Positions 1 through 9,306 of a stretch of 64,000 bases of DNA are shown here, piece by piece. The notes under the pieces are model-generated. The model was given only the letters and a program-made list of their open reading frames with translations, had not been told where the DNA came from and searched no databases. The position numbers and the translations under genes are program-made. Position 1 is the first letter of the stretch, and each line of letters opens with the position of its first letter. Source of the DNA: Proteiniborus ethanoligenes (GTDB lineage: Bacteria; Bacillota; Clostridia; Tissierellales; Proteiniboraceae); assembly GCF_900107485.1 (NCBI RefSeq), contig NZ_FNQE01000007.1, positions 1 to 64,000 on the forward strand, read 5' to 3'.

Positions 1-1
1 G

Positions 2-154
2 AATCTTGAGAATCCTATAGTACGCAATATCAATTCTATTACTAATTTAAATACTTTAGGTCATATTACACTTTTATCCTTGGCTCTTGCGGCTATTGCT
101 GATAATCAAAAGGATAAAATTAGGTCCTTAACTAAGTTTAAAAAAGCTTCATAG
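2..154 (+). CDS. C-terminal fragment of an unrecognised protein (left edge)
   Basis: An open frame runs from the window edge to a TAG at 152-154 and gives 50 residues, ending in a hydrophobic helix-like stretch (LLSLALAAIA) followed by a basic tail (KDKIRSLTKFKKAS). It is on the plus strand, facing away from hsdR. The hydrophobic segment plus basic tail could be the end of a DDE transposase, but no diagnostic motif is visible, so this is a guess. The rest of the gene lies outside the window. Confidence 0.4.
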   Translation, partial: NLENPIVRNINSITNLNTLGHITLLSLALAAIADNQKDKIRSLTKFKKAS

Positions 155-670
155 TAATTTCAGAGCCTACTCTTTTGGTTTTTAGAATTCAGAAATACCA
201 ACCTTAGCTTTGCTATGCACTTTTTGTTTTATTTTCTTTTAAAATTTCCATTTTCAAGACAAAACCTATTATTTTATGTCTGTTCTAGATGAGTATATAT
301 TTGATATTTAATTTTAAAGTTTCTCTAGTCAAATTTTATTAATTATGCTCATCTCTATAAATTTAAATCAACAAAATTATTGCATTTAAATACAATTAGA
401 TTTTATTAAAAGTTTATTATTATTATTTATTTAATAAATAAGTCTTTATGTATAATATACTATTATTGTAAAATGTTGTCAATACGCTTTTCTTGATTTT
501 TTTTATTTTTTCAATTATGATAAATACGTGATACCTATGATATCTATAAGGATTTGAAATTTATTTTTATTTATTTACTAAAAAATTAGATTACCTATAA
601 GGAATAATGCTTGTTTATGAATATTTAATATAACAATAATTTGTTTCATAGTTTATAAAATTGTCCAAGT
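155..670. other. AT-rich intergenic stretch without a gene
   Basis: About 515 bases between the left-edge fragment and the end of hsdR. No frame with a ribosome site was found. There is a weak inverted repeat (TTGGTTTTT ... AAATACCAA, about 175-202) just after the left-edge stop that could serve as a terminator. The rest is T/A-rich sequence of the kind often left between a mobile element and a defence locus. No attachment site or tRNA was seen. Confidence 0.5.
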
Positions 671-3600
671 CTACCTCATCAAATAATCCTGATTCTCCTC
701 TGCCACTTTATCATACTGACTTTCTTCCATATATATATTTCCGCACATTTTTTCTGCTTGTCTCATTACGACTTTTAGGGCGTTTTTTGCTTCTTCTGGT
801 GGATAGTCGTATTTGGCTAGAAGTCTTTTTATGATCCTTCTCATACCTGCTTGGGCACTTCTTCTTATGCTCCAGTCTATGGTAATGTTGTTTCTAATGG
901 CTACAGTTAGTTCTTGGGCTATTTTCTTTAAGGTTTCGTCATCCATGATTTTTTTAACTACTTCGTCTGCTGTTAGTGCATAGTAAAATGCTATTTCATC
1001 TTCATTAAGTCCTAATTCCTTTTCTTCTTCGTTTGATTTTGTTATTTCATGAGCCATTCTGATTAGTTCTTCTATTACTTCTGCATTGGTTATTGCTTGG
1101 TTACGGTATTTATTTAGAGCTTTTTTTAGTTTTTCTGAAAACTTTTCAGATTTTACTAAGTTTCTCTTTTCCATTGATTTTATATTACCTTCTAAGAGTT
1201 TTTTAAGCATTTCTACTGCTAGGTTTTTATGCTTCATTCCTCTGACTTCTTCTAAGAACTCCTCTGATAATATAGATACATCTGGTCTTTTTAGTCCCAT
1301 GGCATCGAATACATCTATTACCTCTTCTGATATAATGGAGCGTTCTAACATTTGATTAATCCTTGCTTCAATTTCTCTTTTTGATTTTTTGGGCAATCCT
1401 TTTTCCTGAAGCTTTGATAAGCTTGCCTTTACTGCTTTAAAATAGCTTACTTCTAATGCTTTTTCTTTTCCTACTTCTGTGGCTGCACATAAGGAATGAG
1501 CTTTTGCCAGTTCTATGGCTATATTTTTAAATTCTTTCTGTTCTTTTTCTGGTTTACCAAGGATAAAATCCATTCCACCTGTAATGGCTCTTATTCTTTC
1601 AACTTGTGAGTCTCCCATGTATTTTGAATAATCATAGCCATGCATCATATCTTGAAGTATCTCTAGCTTTTCTAGCATTATAGATACAGCTACTGATGTG
1701 TCTATTCCTGTATTTTTCTTATCTGAATCTGTATATTGTTTTAAGGCTCTTTTTAGGCTTTCAAAAATACCTATATAATCTACTATTACTCCACCTGATT
1801 TGTCTCTAAATACTCTATTTACTCTTGCTATTGCTTGCATTAGATTATGACCTTTCATTGGCTTGTCTATATACATGGTATGCATGGAAGGTACATCAAA
1901 GCCTGTTAGCCACATGTCGCGAACTATTACTATTTTCAGCTCGTCATTATTGTCCTTCATTCTCTTGGCTAATGTTTCTCTTCTTTGCTTGCCGCCTACA
2001 TGTTTTTGTAGTCTTTCATTATCTGCTGCCGAGCCAGTCATTACGACTTTGATTTTACCTTTATCTAAGTCGTCACTATGCCAATCTGGTCTTAGATTTA
2101 CTATTTCATCATAGAGGTCTACGCATATTCTTCTACTCATGCATACAATCATTGCTTTACCATCTATGGTTTTTGATTTTTCTTCATAATGATTTACTAT
2201 ATCTTCTGCTAGTTTTTTGATTCTGTTAGGTGAGCCAACTACTGCTTCTAGTCTTGACCATTTAGCTTTGCTTTTTTCTCTTTCAAGCTCTTCTTGCCCT
2301 TCTGTAACCTCTTCGAATTCATCATCTATTTTTATTATTTCCTCTTCGTCTGTATCAAGTTTTATGATTCTGTTCTCATAGTAAATCCTTACTGTTGCTT
2401 CATCTTCAACTGCTCTTGTCATATCATATGTATCTATATAGTGTCCAAATACTGCTGTTGTAGAACGATCTTCTAAGTCTATAGGTGTTCCTGTAAATCC
2501 TATAAATGAAGCATTAGGTAGTGCGTCTCTTAAATATTTAGCATAGCCATATTTTACTTCTCCAGTCTTTATATCTGTTTTAGGTTCTAGTCCATATTGG
2601 GACCTATGTGCTTCATCTGCTATAATAATCACATTTTTTCTATCTGTTAAAACTGGCATATCTCCATCTTCTGGTGTGAATTTTTGAATAGTAGTAAATA
2701 TGATCCCACCTGATTCTCTGTCATTTAATAAATCATATAGTCCGTTTATTTCTTTTGAATTGCTGCTTAGCTGTTGGGATTTTTGAAGTTCTGTAAGCTT
2801 TCTCACGTCTGCTTGCTTTGGTGTTTGTCTTAATATATCTTGGGATTTGGAGAAAGTTTCAAATAGTTGGTCATCTAAATCATTTCTATCTGTAATTACT
2901 ACTATGGTTGGATTATTTAGTTCTTTTACTAGACCTGCTGTATAAAATACCATTGAAAGACTCTTTCCTGAGCCTTGAGTATGCCATATAACTCCTATTT
3001 TTCTATCTCCATCTTCGCTGGTGGCTTCTTTTGTTTTTTCTATGGCTTTTTTTACAGCAAAATACTGATGATATGCAGCGAGTATTTTGATTATAGTTTT
3101 TCTATGCCCTATTTTGTTTCCATATGTATCTATTTCTTCTTCCTTTGATTCGTGAAATAATATAAAGTTTTGGATTATATCTAATAGTCTGTCTTTTGCT
3201 AACATACCGCCAAATAAAACTTCATACTGTGGTTTTGAAAATGGCTCAATATTCTCTCCGTCAACGCTTCTCCAATTCATAAATCTTTCTTCCTTTGAAG
3301 TTATGGTACCTGCTTTTGCATTGATTCCATCAGATAATATACAGAAACCATTGTAATTGAATAGTGAAGGAATATCTTTTTTATATGTTTGTATTTGATT
3401 GTATGCCTGTTCTATACCTACATTTTCATCGCTGGCCGATTTTAGTTCTATGACTACTAATGGAATACCATTGACAAATAGTATAAGGTCTGGTCTTCTT
3501 TCTTCCTTTTCTATTATGGTGAATTGATTAGCTACTAAAAATTGATTGTTTTCTGGATTGTGAAAATCTATGACATAGGCTCTTTTTGTTCTAATATGTC

Positions 3601-3910
3601 CTTTTTCCTGATAGGATACCTCTATACCTTCTACTAGAAGCTTGTGAAATGCTCTGTTGTTTTCTTCTAGCATTGGACTATTAAAGGTTATTATTTGTCT
3701 GTATGCATCTTCTAATGCTTCTTCTGGTAGATCTCTATTGATTCTAAACAACGCATCTTTTACTCTTCCTTCTAAGATAACTTCACGATAATCTTTTCTC
3801 TCTGGATATTCTCCATCACAGGATATGTCTGGTGCAAATACATGTTCATATCCTAGTCCGTGTAATATCTCTATAGCAGCTTTCTCTAAATAATCTTCAG
3901 TAAAATTCAA
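671..3910 (-). CDS. hsdR: Type I restriction enzyme R subunit (HsdR)
   Basis: The motor and nuclease subunit of a type I restriction-modification complex; it translocates DNA and cuts when methylation is absent. The 1079-residue length is normal for the family. Residues 1-250 form the HsdR N-terminal domain with a PD-(D/E)xK nuclease core (D141, E155-L-K157). The SF2 helicase follows: Walker A TQGSGKS at 311-317, DEAH at 432-435, the FTGTP motif, and [12 protein letters not shown] near motif VI. The C-terminal 300 residues are the helical region that docks on HsdM/S. The start is a TTG preceded by GGGGG. It is the last gene of the XRE-hsdM-hsdS-small protein-hsdR series. No frameshift or lost motif was seen, so the enzyme looks active. 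Confidence 0.95.
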   Translation of the reverse strand: MNFTEDYLEKAAIEILHGLGYEHVFAPDISCDGEYPERKDYREVILEGRVKDALFRINRDLPEEALEDAYRQIITFNSPMLEENNRAFHKLLVEGIEVSYQEKGHIRTKRAYVIDFHNPENNQFLVANQFTIIEKEERRPDLILFVNGIPLVVIELKSASDENVGIEQAYNQIQTYKKDIPSLFNYNGFCILSDGINAKAGTITSKEERFMNWRSVDGENIEPFSKPQYEVLFGGMLAKDRLLDIIQNFILFHESKEEEIDTYGNKIGHRKTIIKILAAYHQYFAVKKAIEKTKEATSEDGDRKIGVIWHTQGSGKSLSMVFYTAGLVKELNNPTIVVITDRNDLDDQLFETFSKSQDILRQTPKQADVRKLTELQKSQQLSSNSKEINGLYDLLNDRESGGIIFTTIQKFTPEDGDMPVLTDRKNVIIIADEAHRSQYGLEPKTDIKTGEVKYGYAKYLRDALPNASFIGFTGTPIDLEDRSTTAVFGHYIDTYDMTRAVEDEATVRIYYENRIIKLDTDEEEIIKIDDEFEEVTEGQEELEREKSKAKWSRLEAVVGSPNRIKKLAEDIVNHYEEKSKTIDGKAMIVCMSRRICVDLYDEIVNLRPDWHSDDLDKGKIKVVMTGSAADNERLQKHVGGKQRRETLAKRMKDNNDELKIVIVRDMWLTGFDVPSMHTMYIDKPMKGHNLMQAIARVNRVFRDKSGGVIVDYIGIFESLKRALKQYTDSDKKNTGIDTSVAVSIMLEKLEILQDMMHGYDYSKYMGDSQVERIRAITGGMDFILGKPEKEQKEFKNIAIELAKAHSLCAATEVGKEKALEVSYFKAVKASLSKLQEKGLPKKSKREIEARINQMLERSIISEEVIDVFDAMGLKRPDVSILSEEFLEEVRGMKHKNLAVEMLKKLLEGNIKSMEKRNLVKSEKFSEKLKKALNKYRNQAITNAEVIEELIRMAHEITKSNEEEKELGLNEDEIAFYYALTADEVVKKIMDDETLKKIAQELTVAIRNNITIDWSIRRSAQAGMRRIIKRLLAKYDYPPEEAKNALKVVMRQAEKMCGNIYMEESQYDKVAEENQDYLMR

Positions 3911-3986
3911 ATGATTTCCCCCTTTCCCTGTTTTCAGTCAGTCGGAATTTCCGAACAACTGATTTTTATTGGATTTAGTTAAATAG

Positions 3987-4190
3987 TTATTTAAACAATT
4001 TCTTAAACAATTTAAAAATATCAAAGGTAGTTCTGTTGTAAACTTTGTTATACATATATTTTTTAGGATTTCTAACCCAGCCATAGCCTTTAGGCATTTT
4101 TAATCCTGCCCTATGGACTACTTGTCTTTTTATGCTTGTTCTTGCTGATATTCGCTTTTTAAGACTTGGTTTTCTAGGTCCGAATTTCAT
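3987..4190 (-). CDS. Small basic protein within the restriction locus
   Basis: Encodes 67 residues starting MKFGPRKPS, chosen over a longer frame because AGAGGTGAT lies correctly before this ATG and the longer frame runs through repeat sequence. The protein is very basic and carries a central NPKKYMYNKVYNRTTF motif. From general knowledge this resembles small proteins seen in mobile elements and beside type I hsdS genes; no function is established that I know of. It sits between hsdS and hsdR in the same direction. A nucleic-acid-binding role or a part in assembly of the R-M complex is possible, but only from charge and position. Confidence 0.7.
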   Translation of the reverse strand: MKFGPRKPSLKKRISARTSIKRQVVHRAGLKMPKGYGWVRNPKKYMYNKVYNRTTFDIFKLFKKLFK

Positions 4191-4208
4191 AGATATCACC
4201 TCTTTTTG

Positions 4209-4264
4209 AATTGAGAATTGAGAATTATGTGAGCTAAGCATTATTAATTCTCAATTCTTAATTG
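4209..4264. repeat. AATTGAGAATT-type repeats forming a hairpin
   Basis: Between the small basic gene and hsdS lies a run of AATTGAGAATTGAGAATT, followed after about 16 bases by its near-complement ATTAATTCTCAATTCTTAATT units. The same unit recurs at about 5563-5585 and 5620-5645 upstream of hsdS. This looks like a simple repeat or miniature palindromic element rather than a terminator. Confidence 0.55.
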
Positions 4265-4271
4265 TTGATTA

Positions 4272-5504
4272 TTAATTATCTATTGGTACTCGTATTTCTC
4301 CTGACATTAGTTTGGGTAGGAGGGTGTCTCGGAGATAATTAAGTTTTTCATTTTCATCACATTTATTTGAATGAAGAAAAAATATACTTCCAATAAGTTT
4401 CTCATATTTTTCTAATATTTCTGATACAGGAATTAAAACACTGTAATTTTTAATATCCGTTTGTGTAATCAATGGTTGCGTAGATCCTCTGTTTAAAGCA
4501 GAATAATCGATTGCGTTAAGTATCTGGTAAATGTACTCATATGCTTTTGATTTAATAATTAATGTGTTGTCAGATGCCCATATCTTTCTATTGAATCTTT
4601 GAACAACGCCATGAGTTCCAACTCTTCCAATGACCAATACTTGTTCATTGAAATTGTAATCTTCAGAATATCCCATAATTGAACTTGCCCCTATTAAAGG
4701 GAAAATAAAACTTTCATCTTTTGATTCAGATTTTTTGGCTGGACGTTTTCCACTTGTAATTTCAATTAAATTGCTTAATATCCCTACTTCCCACCCTTTA
4801 GGAATCATGCCTAATTCGCTCTCTATCATTTCTCCGCCACTGGATTTGTAAGGTTCACCGTTTTCGTTTGGGAATTCAAAGTCTATGAACCAGTGCTTGA
4901 AAATAGTCTGTGCCATTTCCTCTAATTTTTTGTTGATTTGATTGTTTGCCTCTATCTTTTCGTCTAGGGTTGAGAGGATGTTGGCTATGGCTTTTTGTTC
5001 TTCTAGGGGTGGAACTTGTATTTTAAATTCCTTTACAATTTTTCCTGATACCTCCTTGAAAGTTGACCCTCCAGCAATATTTTCAAGTTCGTATCTTTTT
5101 ATCATCATTAAATAATATAAAAATATATTATTTGCTTTTTTTTCATTACAAACTATACTTTTAAATCCTTGATTTGTACACATGTCTTTGCCAGCTATTG
5201 CAAGATATCCTATAGGTGCCCTTGAACTAAACAATATTGTTCCTTTAGGAATTATTTTAGCACTTGAATTATCCAAACCTCTTTTAGTTATACTTCTTTC
5301 GCCTTTAAAAACATATCTTCCTGAATGATTTGATAAATCTTTTGGAGTAATCCACGAAATGTCTCCATTCCAATAATCTTCAATTGTAGTTTTTGGAGTT
5401 CCTCCCCCTACTACATCGCCTATTTCTTGAATTTGATTAACTTCCCAATCCACAGGTATTACGCCAACTTCAGTGTTCTTCCACTCCCTACTCACAAACT
5501 TCAC
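4272..5504 (-). CDS. hsdS: Type I restriction enzyme specificity subunit (HsdS)
   Basis: Sets the DNA target of the methylase and nuclease. The 410 residues show the standard two-lobe layout. Target-recognition domain 1 covers about residues 15-155. It is followed by a conserved helical spacer (PPLEEQKAIANILSTLDEKI ... QTIFKHWFIDFEFP), then domain 2 (about 235-365) and a second conserved end, LRDTLLPKLMSGEIRVP. Both halves begin with the paired motif (T/S)E(V/L)G(V/M)IP. The start is GTG at 5504; a second GTG at 5495 fits the AGGTGA site slightly better. Both TRDs are intact, so the sequence does not suggest a phase-variable or truncated allele. The bipartite target cannot be read from sequence. 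Confidence 0.93.
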   Translation of the reverse strand: MKFVSREWKNTEVGVIPVDWEVNQIQEIGDVVGGGTPKTTIEDYWNGDISWITPKDLSNHSGRYVFKGERSITKRGLDNSSAKIIPKGTILFSSRAPIGYLAIAGKDMCTNQGFKSIVCNEKKANNIFLYYLMMIKRYELENIAGGSTFKEVSGKIVKEFKIQVPPLEEQKAIANILSTLDEKIEANNQINKKLEEMAQTIFKHWFIDFEFPNENGEPYKSSGGEMIESELGMIPKGWEVGILSNLIEITSGKRPAKKSESKDESFIFPLIGASSIMGYSEDYNFNEQVLVIGRVGTHGVVQRFNRKIWASDNTLIIKSKAYEYIYQILNAIDYSALNRGSTQPLITQTDIKNYSVLIPVSEILEKYEKLIGSIFFLHSNKCDENEKLNYLRDTLLPKLMSGEIRVPIDN

Positions 5505-5521
5505 CTACTTCCAAGTCAAAA

Positions 5522-5620
5522 GAGGGATTCTTCGCTTCGCTCAGAATGACAAATTCTTTATGAATTCTCAATTCTCCATTCTCGGTTCTTATTGCTGGAG
5601 AGCAAAGCTCTCCCCTACAT
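5522..5620. repeat. Dispersed palindromic repeat, copy 1
   Basis: Two modules seen elsewhere in the window: GATTCTTCGCTTCGCTCAG followed by AATGAC (about 5526-5550), and the palindrome GAGAGCAAAGCTCTC plus CCCTACAT (5598-5620). Both also occur at 7327-7382 and, in altered form, inside hsdM at 5945-6014. The spacer between hsdS and hsdM consists almost entirely of this repeat material. Confidence 0.75.
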
Positions 5621-5647
5621 AATTCTCCATTGTCAATTCTCAATTTG

Positions 5648-7285
5648 CTATATCCCATACCCAATCCCCCCTAGATTCTTTCTTATTTCTTCTTCTAGGC
5701 GTTTGGATTTGGCGAATAGCTCGGATAGTTCTGATGTCAAATTCTCCATTTTATCTTCAAAAGGTATTCCGTCATCTTCTACTTCTTCTATACCTACATA
5801 TCTGCCTGGTGTTAGGATATATTCATGTTCCCTTATTTCTTCTATGGTTGCACTGTAGCAAAAGCCTTTGATATCTTCGTATCCACCATATATTACCCCA
5901 CCTTCAGCAACCAAAGGCAATTCTTCATTTTCTACCTTTTTCCCTGGAGAGCTAAGCTCTCCTCTACTTGTATAGTAGATAGATTCTTCACTTTGTTCAG
6001 AATGACTGGCTTCGTTTCTCCATCTATGATATGTGTCTGCTATTTTTCTGATGTCTTCATCTGTTAGTTCCCTATGTCTTCTATCTATCATTTCGCCAAG
6101 ATTTCTGGCATCTATGAATAAGACTTTATGTTCTCTTCTTCTGTATTTTGGATTGTCTTTTTTGTTTCTGTTCAATATCCATAATGATACTGGTATTCCT
6201 GTAGAGTAGAACAGTTTATCTGGCAATGCTACTATAGCATCTACTAAATCCGATTCAAGTAAATTCTTTCTTATTTCTCCTTCGTTGGATGTGTTAGAGC
6301 TAAGTGAGCCATTTGCTAGTACTATTCCTGCTACTCCATTTGGTGCTAAATGATAAATCATATGCTGTAGCCATGCATAGTTGGCATTGCCTTCTGGTGG
6401 AACTCCATATTTCCATCTTACATCATCTGTAAGTCTTGCTCCACCCCAATCACTAACGTTAAAAGGGGGATTTGCTAGTATATAATCTGCCTTTAAGGTT
6501 TTATGTAAATCATTATGGAAGGTATCATCATGATGTGGTCCTAAATTAGCATCTAATCCTCTTATGGCAAGGTTCATTTTGCAAAGCTTCCAGGTAGTAG
6601 AATTGAGTTCTTGACCATAAATAGATAAATTCTCTACTCTTCCTTGATGTTCTTCTACGAATTTTTCAGATTGTACAAACATACCGCCTGAGCCACAGCA
6701 AGGGTCGTATATTCTTCCTTCATAGGGTTCTATCATTTCTACTAAGGTTTTAACTACTGATGTAGGTGTATAGAATTCTCCTCCACTTTTGCCTTCTACA
6801 CTGGCAAATTGACCTAGGAAATATTCGTACACTCTACCTAGTAAGTCTTTTTCTCCATTTTTATGAAGCTTGATTGCGGATATTAAGTCTATTAGTTCTC
6901 CTAGTCTTCTTTTATCTAGTTCTGGTCTTGCATATCTTTTATCTAATACTCCCTTTAGTGTTATATTTTCTTTTTCTATTGCTATCATAGCATCATCTAT
7001 ATATTGACCTATTTTAGGGTCCTTTGCATTGTCTTTTATGTAATCCCATCTAGCCTCTTTTGGTACCCAAAATATATTTTCATATGTATATTCATCTCTG
7101 TCTTCTTCGAAACCTTCTCCTTCTTCTACTAGTTCTATGTATTTAGTTTCAAATTTGTCTGAAATATATTTTAAAAATATAAGTCCTAATATTACATGCT
7201 TATAATCACTGGCATCCATACTGCCTCTTAATTTGTCTGCTGCTTTCCACAGGGTTTCTTCAAATCCAATGTTTGCTGTTGTCAT
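5648..7285 (-). CDS. hsdM: Type I restriction-modification methyltransferase (HsdM)
   Basis: N6-adenine methyltransferase of the type I complex. An HsdM N-terminal helical domain (about 10-150) precedes the catalytic domain with the SAM-binding motif [10 protein letters not shown] (194-203) and catalytic NPPF (272-275). The 545 residues exceed a typical homolog because about 25-40 residues starting near N424 ([20 protein letters not shown]) interrupt the usual run from HRWR to YEDIKGFC. This segment is the translation of the dispersed repeat found in flanking spacers. The insert lies outside the catalytic motifs, so activity is plausible. The ATG start has AAAGGAGG at good spacing. Expressed after the XRE regulator. 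Confidence 0.94.
   Translation of the reverse strand: MTTANIGFEETLWKAADKLRGSMDASDYKHVILGLIFLKYISDKFETKYIELVEEGEGFEEDRDEYTYENIFWVPKEARWDYIKDNAKDPKIGQYIDDAMIAIEKENITLKGVLDKRYARPELDKRRLGELIDLISAIKLHKNGEKDLLGRVYEYFLGQFASVEGKSGGEFYTPTSVVKTLVEMIEPYEGRIYDPCCGSGGMFVQSEKFVEEHQGRVENLSIYGQELNSTTWKLCKMNLAIRGLDANLGPHHDDTFHNDLHKTLKADYILANPPFNVSDWGGARLTDDVRWKYGVPPEGNANYAWLQHMIYHLAPNGVAGIVLANGSLSSNTSNEGEIRKNLLESDLVDAIVALPDKLFYSTGIPVSLWILNRNKKDNPKYRRREHKVLFIDARNLGEMIDRRHRELTDEDIRKIADTYHRWRNEASHSEQSEESIYYTSRGELSSPGKKVENEELPLVAEGGVIYGGYEDIKGFCYSATIEEIREHEYILTPGRYVGIEEVEDDGIPFEDKMENLTSELSELFAKSKRLEEEIRKNLGGIGYGI
5945..6014. repeat. Dispersed repeat inserted in frame inside hsdM
   Basis: The plus strand holds the stem GAGAGCTAAGCTCTC (5947-5961) and then GATTCTTCACTTTGTTCAG plus AATGAC (5982-6006). 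These are the same two modules as in the spacers at 5522-5620 and 7327-7382. Read on the minus strand they give [11 protein letters not shown]...RGELSSP with no stop codon. Confidence 0.85.
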
Positions 7286-7326
7286 ATGTTATCCTCCTTT
7301 GTTGGTGTTAATTTTTAAAAACATGA

Positions 7327-7382
7327 GATTCTTCACTAGCGTTCAGAATGACAAGTTCTTCTTCCTTGAGAGCAAAGCTCTC
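7327..7382. repeat. Dispersed palindromic repeat, copy 2
   Basis: GATTCTTCACTAGCGTTCAG plus AATGAC at 7327-7352 and GAGAGCAAAGCTCTC at 7368-7382, in the spacer between hsdM and the XRE regulator. Same module order and orientation as copy 1. Confidence 0.75.
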
Positions 7383-7400
7383 CCCTACATGATCCTCAAT

Positions 7401-7994
7401 TTAAAAGTTATGGTCATCAAATACTTCAAATATTTCTTCTTCAAATTCATCTTGTTCTGGACTACTGGCTACCCAGTCTGGTATTACTTCAAAGTAATGG
7501 GCTAGGGCTTCTATGGTTTTATGAACTATGACTTCATGTTGAACTTTTTCTAATAGCTCTATGATAAGTTTATATGTATCCATATAAGGGTTGTTATCTA
7601 CTACATCTAAAGTTTCTTTAAACCTTGATACTAGTTTTGCCTTTTCTATACTTCTTTCAATAGTGTTTATTTCTTCTTTATCATATATAGGTACTTCTAC
7701 AATGTCATTGATTTCTCCTACCATAAATTGTTGTTCTTGTTTTTTTATTACTGGTTTTAAATCTCTTTTTAGTTTTTCTTTTTGAATTTCTAACTTATCT
7801 ATTTCGTCTAATTCTTTTGTAAAATATTCTTTTTTAAGTCCAAATATTTCTTCAAGGATGGGTATATATTTTTTTGGTATATTTTGCTTGCCTTTAATCC
7901 ACATATTTATATTTTGCTTTCTTATGCCTAATCTTTCTGCTAGTTCTACATGCTGCATATTGTAAAGGTTTAATATATATTCTAATCCTATCAA
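7401..7994 (-). CDS. XRE-family regulator of the restriction locus
   Basis: 197 residues. An N-terminal Cro/CI helix-turn-helix (about 5-60, with ELAERLGIRKQNINMWIKG) is followed by a charged linker (KLEIQKEKLKRDLKPVIKKQEQQ) and an acidic C-terminal part with no recognised domain. It is the first gene of the hsd series and reads in the same direction. The start is TTG at 7994 behind GGGGGTG. Its promoter contains a 19-bp palindrome between the -35 and -10 boxes, suggesting autorepression and timing control of the R-M genes, as with controller proteins. The C-terminal half may instead sense a ligand or partner. Confidence 0.8.
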   Translation of the reverse strand: MIGLEYILNLYNMQHVELAERLGIRKQNINMWIKGKQNIPKKYIPILEEIFGLKKEYFTKELDEIDKLEIQKEKLKRDLKPVIKKQEQQFMVGEINDIVEVPIYDKEEINTIERSIEKAKLVSRFKETLDVVDNNPYMDTYKLIIELLEKVQHEVIVHKTIEALAHYFEVIPDWVASSPEQDEFEEEIFEVFDDHNF

Positions 7995-8041
7995 GCGTCC
8001 ACCCCCAATTTTCTGTCTACTAATTCGGTCAATTTACTTAT

Positions 8042-8073
8042 ATTATACTTTTAAATATTGTCTTAGTCAATAT
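8042..8073 (-). promoter_or_regulatory. Promoter with overlapping operator for the XRE-hsd genes
   Basis: On the minus strand: TTGACT (8065-8070), a 17-base spacer, TATAAT (8042-8047). A palindrome ATATTG-N7-CAATAT (8055-8073) covers the -35 box and half the spacer, an ideal place for the XRE protein to block polymerase. The start codon is about 48 bases downstream. Confidence 0.75.
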
Positions 8074-8120
8074 TGTTGCTAGGAGAATTTGTCTATTTAT
8101 TTAGTTTCTAACTTTAAGGG

Positions 8121-8153
8121 TAAAAAATGCACCTATCTTTATGGATAGATGCA
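8121..8153 (-). terminator. Terminator after carbamate kinase
   Basis: Minus strand: TGCATCTATC, 6-base loop, GATAGGTGCA, then TTTTTT. Ends transcription of the catabolic operon before the restriction locus. Confidence 0.85.
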
Positions 8154-8192
8154 CTTGTTTTTAGATTTTTGATTGTTTTATTACAGTTTAGA

Positions 8193-8250
8193 GATTCCTC
8201 GCTTCGCTCGGAATGACAAAAGTACTTCACTCGAAATGGCAAGAGTACTT
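8193..8250. repeat. Dispersed repeat, copy 3 (partial, doubled)
   Basis: GATTCCTCGCTTCGCTCGG plus AATGAC at 8193-8217 followed by a degenerate second unit (ACTTCACTCGAAATGGCAAG). It lacks the GAGAGC palindrome. Lies just downstream of the carbamate kinase stop. Confidence 0.6.
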
Positions 8251-8268
8251 TGCTTGGTATGATACAAC

Positions 8269-9207
8269 CTACGCCTCTATTATAGTTCCACTCTCACCTT
8301 TTAATGCTTCTTTTGCTTTGTCTAGTGATGCTATTACTGCTTTTCTACCTGGTTTTGATTCTGCGAATTCTATGGCTGCTATTACTTTTGGAAGCATGCT
8401 GCCTGGTGCAAAGTGTCCTTCTGCTGCATATTGTCTCATTTTCTCTGGTGTTACTACGTCTAATTCTTTTTGATCTGGTTTGCCAAAGTTAATAGCTACT
8501 CTTGGTACTCCTGTAAGTATAACTAGTATGTCTGCATCTGTGTCTTCCGCTAATCTTTGTGATGCTAAGTCTTTGTCTATAACTGCAGCTGCACCTGATA
8601 GCTTTCCATCTTCTTCTATTACTGGTATACCGCCGCCACCTACTGTTATAACTATATTGTTGTTATTTACTAGAGTTTTTACCGTTTCTATTTCAACTAT
8701 TCTTTGTGGTGTAGGAGAAGCTACTACTCTTCTATATCCTCTACCTGAGTCTTCTACCATTACATAGCCTTTTTCTTCTGCTATTTTGTCTGCTTCTTCT
8801 TTAGTATAGAATGGACCTATTGGCTTTGTTGGGTTTTTGAAAGCATCGTCATCCTTATCTACTACTACCTGCGTAACTATTGTAGCTACTGGCTTGTTTA
8901 TTCCTCTACTTCTTAGCTCATCCCCTAGTGCTTGTTGCATATGATATCCTATCATTCCTTGACTCATAGCTCCACATACGTCAAATGGCATAGCTGGTGT
9001 TACACTGTCTGCTACTTCGTTTTGAATAACTATTCTGCCTACTTGTGGCCCGTTACCGTGAGCTACGATAAGGTTATAGCCTTCCTCAATTATATCCGCT
9101 AAATACACTGTTGTTGTTTTTATTACCTCCAGCTGTGCCTCTGCTGTAGCTAGGCTGTCTGGTGCTTGTAAAGCATTTCCTCCTAATGCAACTACTACTT
9201 TTTCCAC
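8269..9207 (-). CDS. arcC: Carbamate kinase
   Basis: Transfers phosphate from carbamoyl phosphate to ADP, giving ATP, ammonia and CO2. The 312-residue length fits the family. Visible hallmarks are the N-terminal VVVALGGNAL, the HGNGPQVG loop, SPTPQRIVEIETVKTLV, the GGGGIPV loop and the IDKDLASQRLA segment. The GTG at 9207 is taken as the start because GGGAGG lies 7 bases before it; the upstream in-frame ATG would overlap the ribosome site. No arginine deiminase or ornithine carbamoyltransferase lies nearby. The neighbours are an FdrA/YlbE/YlbF set, so carbamoyl phosphate probably comes from a ureido acid, as in the E. coli allantoin pathway. Confidence 0.95.
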   Translation of the reverse strand: MEKVVVALGGNALQAPDSLATAEAQLEVIKTTTVYLADIIEEGYNLIVAHGNGPQVGRIVIQNEVADSVTPAMPFDVCGAMSQGMIGYHMQQALGDELRSRGINKPVATIVTQVVVDKDDDAFKNPTKPIGPFYTKEEADKIAEEKGYVMVEDSGRGYRRVVASPTPQRIVEIETVKTLVNNNNIVITVGGGGIPVIEEDGKLSGAAAVIDKDLASQRLAEDTDADILVILTGVPRVAINFGKPDQKELDVVTPEKMRQYAAEGHFAPGSMLPKVIAAIEFAESKPGRKAVIASLDKAKEALKGESGTIIEA

Positions 9208-9279
9208 TTGCATCCCTCCCAGAAAATTATACAATATTTTGTAAAATAATACTATTATTTTTTATCTGCTCAGAAATTT

Positions 9280-9301
9280 AGGCTCCCCTTTAGAGGAGCC
9301 T
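9280..9301 (-). terminator. Stem-loop between CoA-transferase and carbamate kinase
   Basis: AGGCTCC, 8-base loop, GGAGCCT in the intercistronic gap. The tail on the minus strand (AAATTTCTGAG) is not a clear U-run, so partial termination or mRNA processing is more likely than full termination. Confidence 0.5.
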
Positions 9302-9306
9302 ATATG

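Noticed and set aside
1-8000. Prophage or integrative element around the restriction locus
   Set aside because: Only a possible transposase tail and repeats are seen; no integrase, att site or structural genes.
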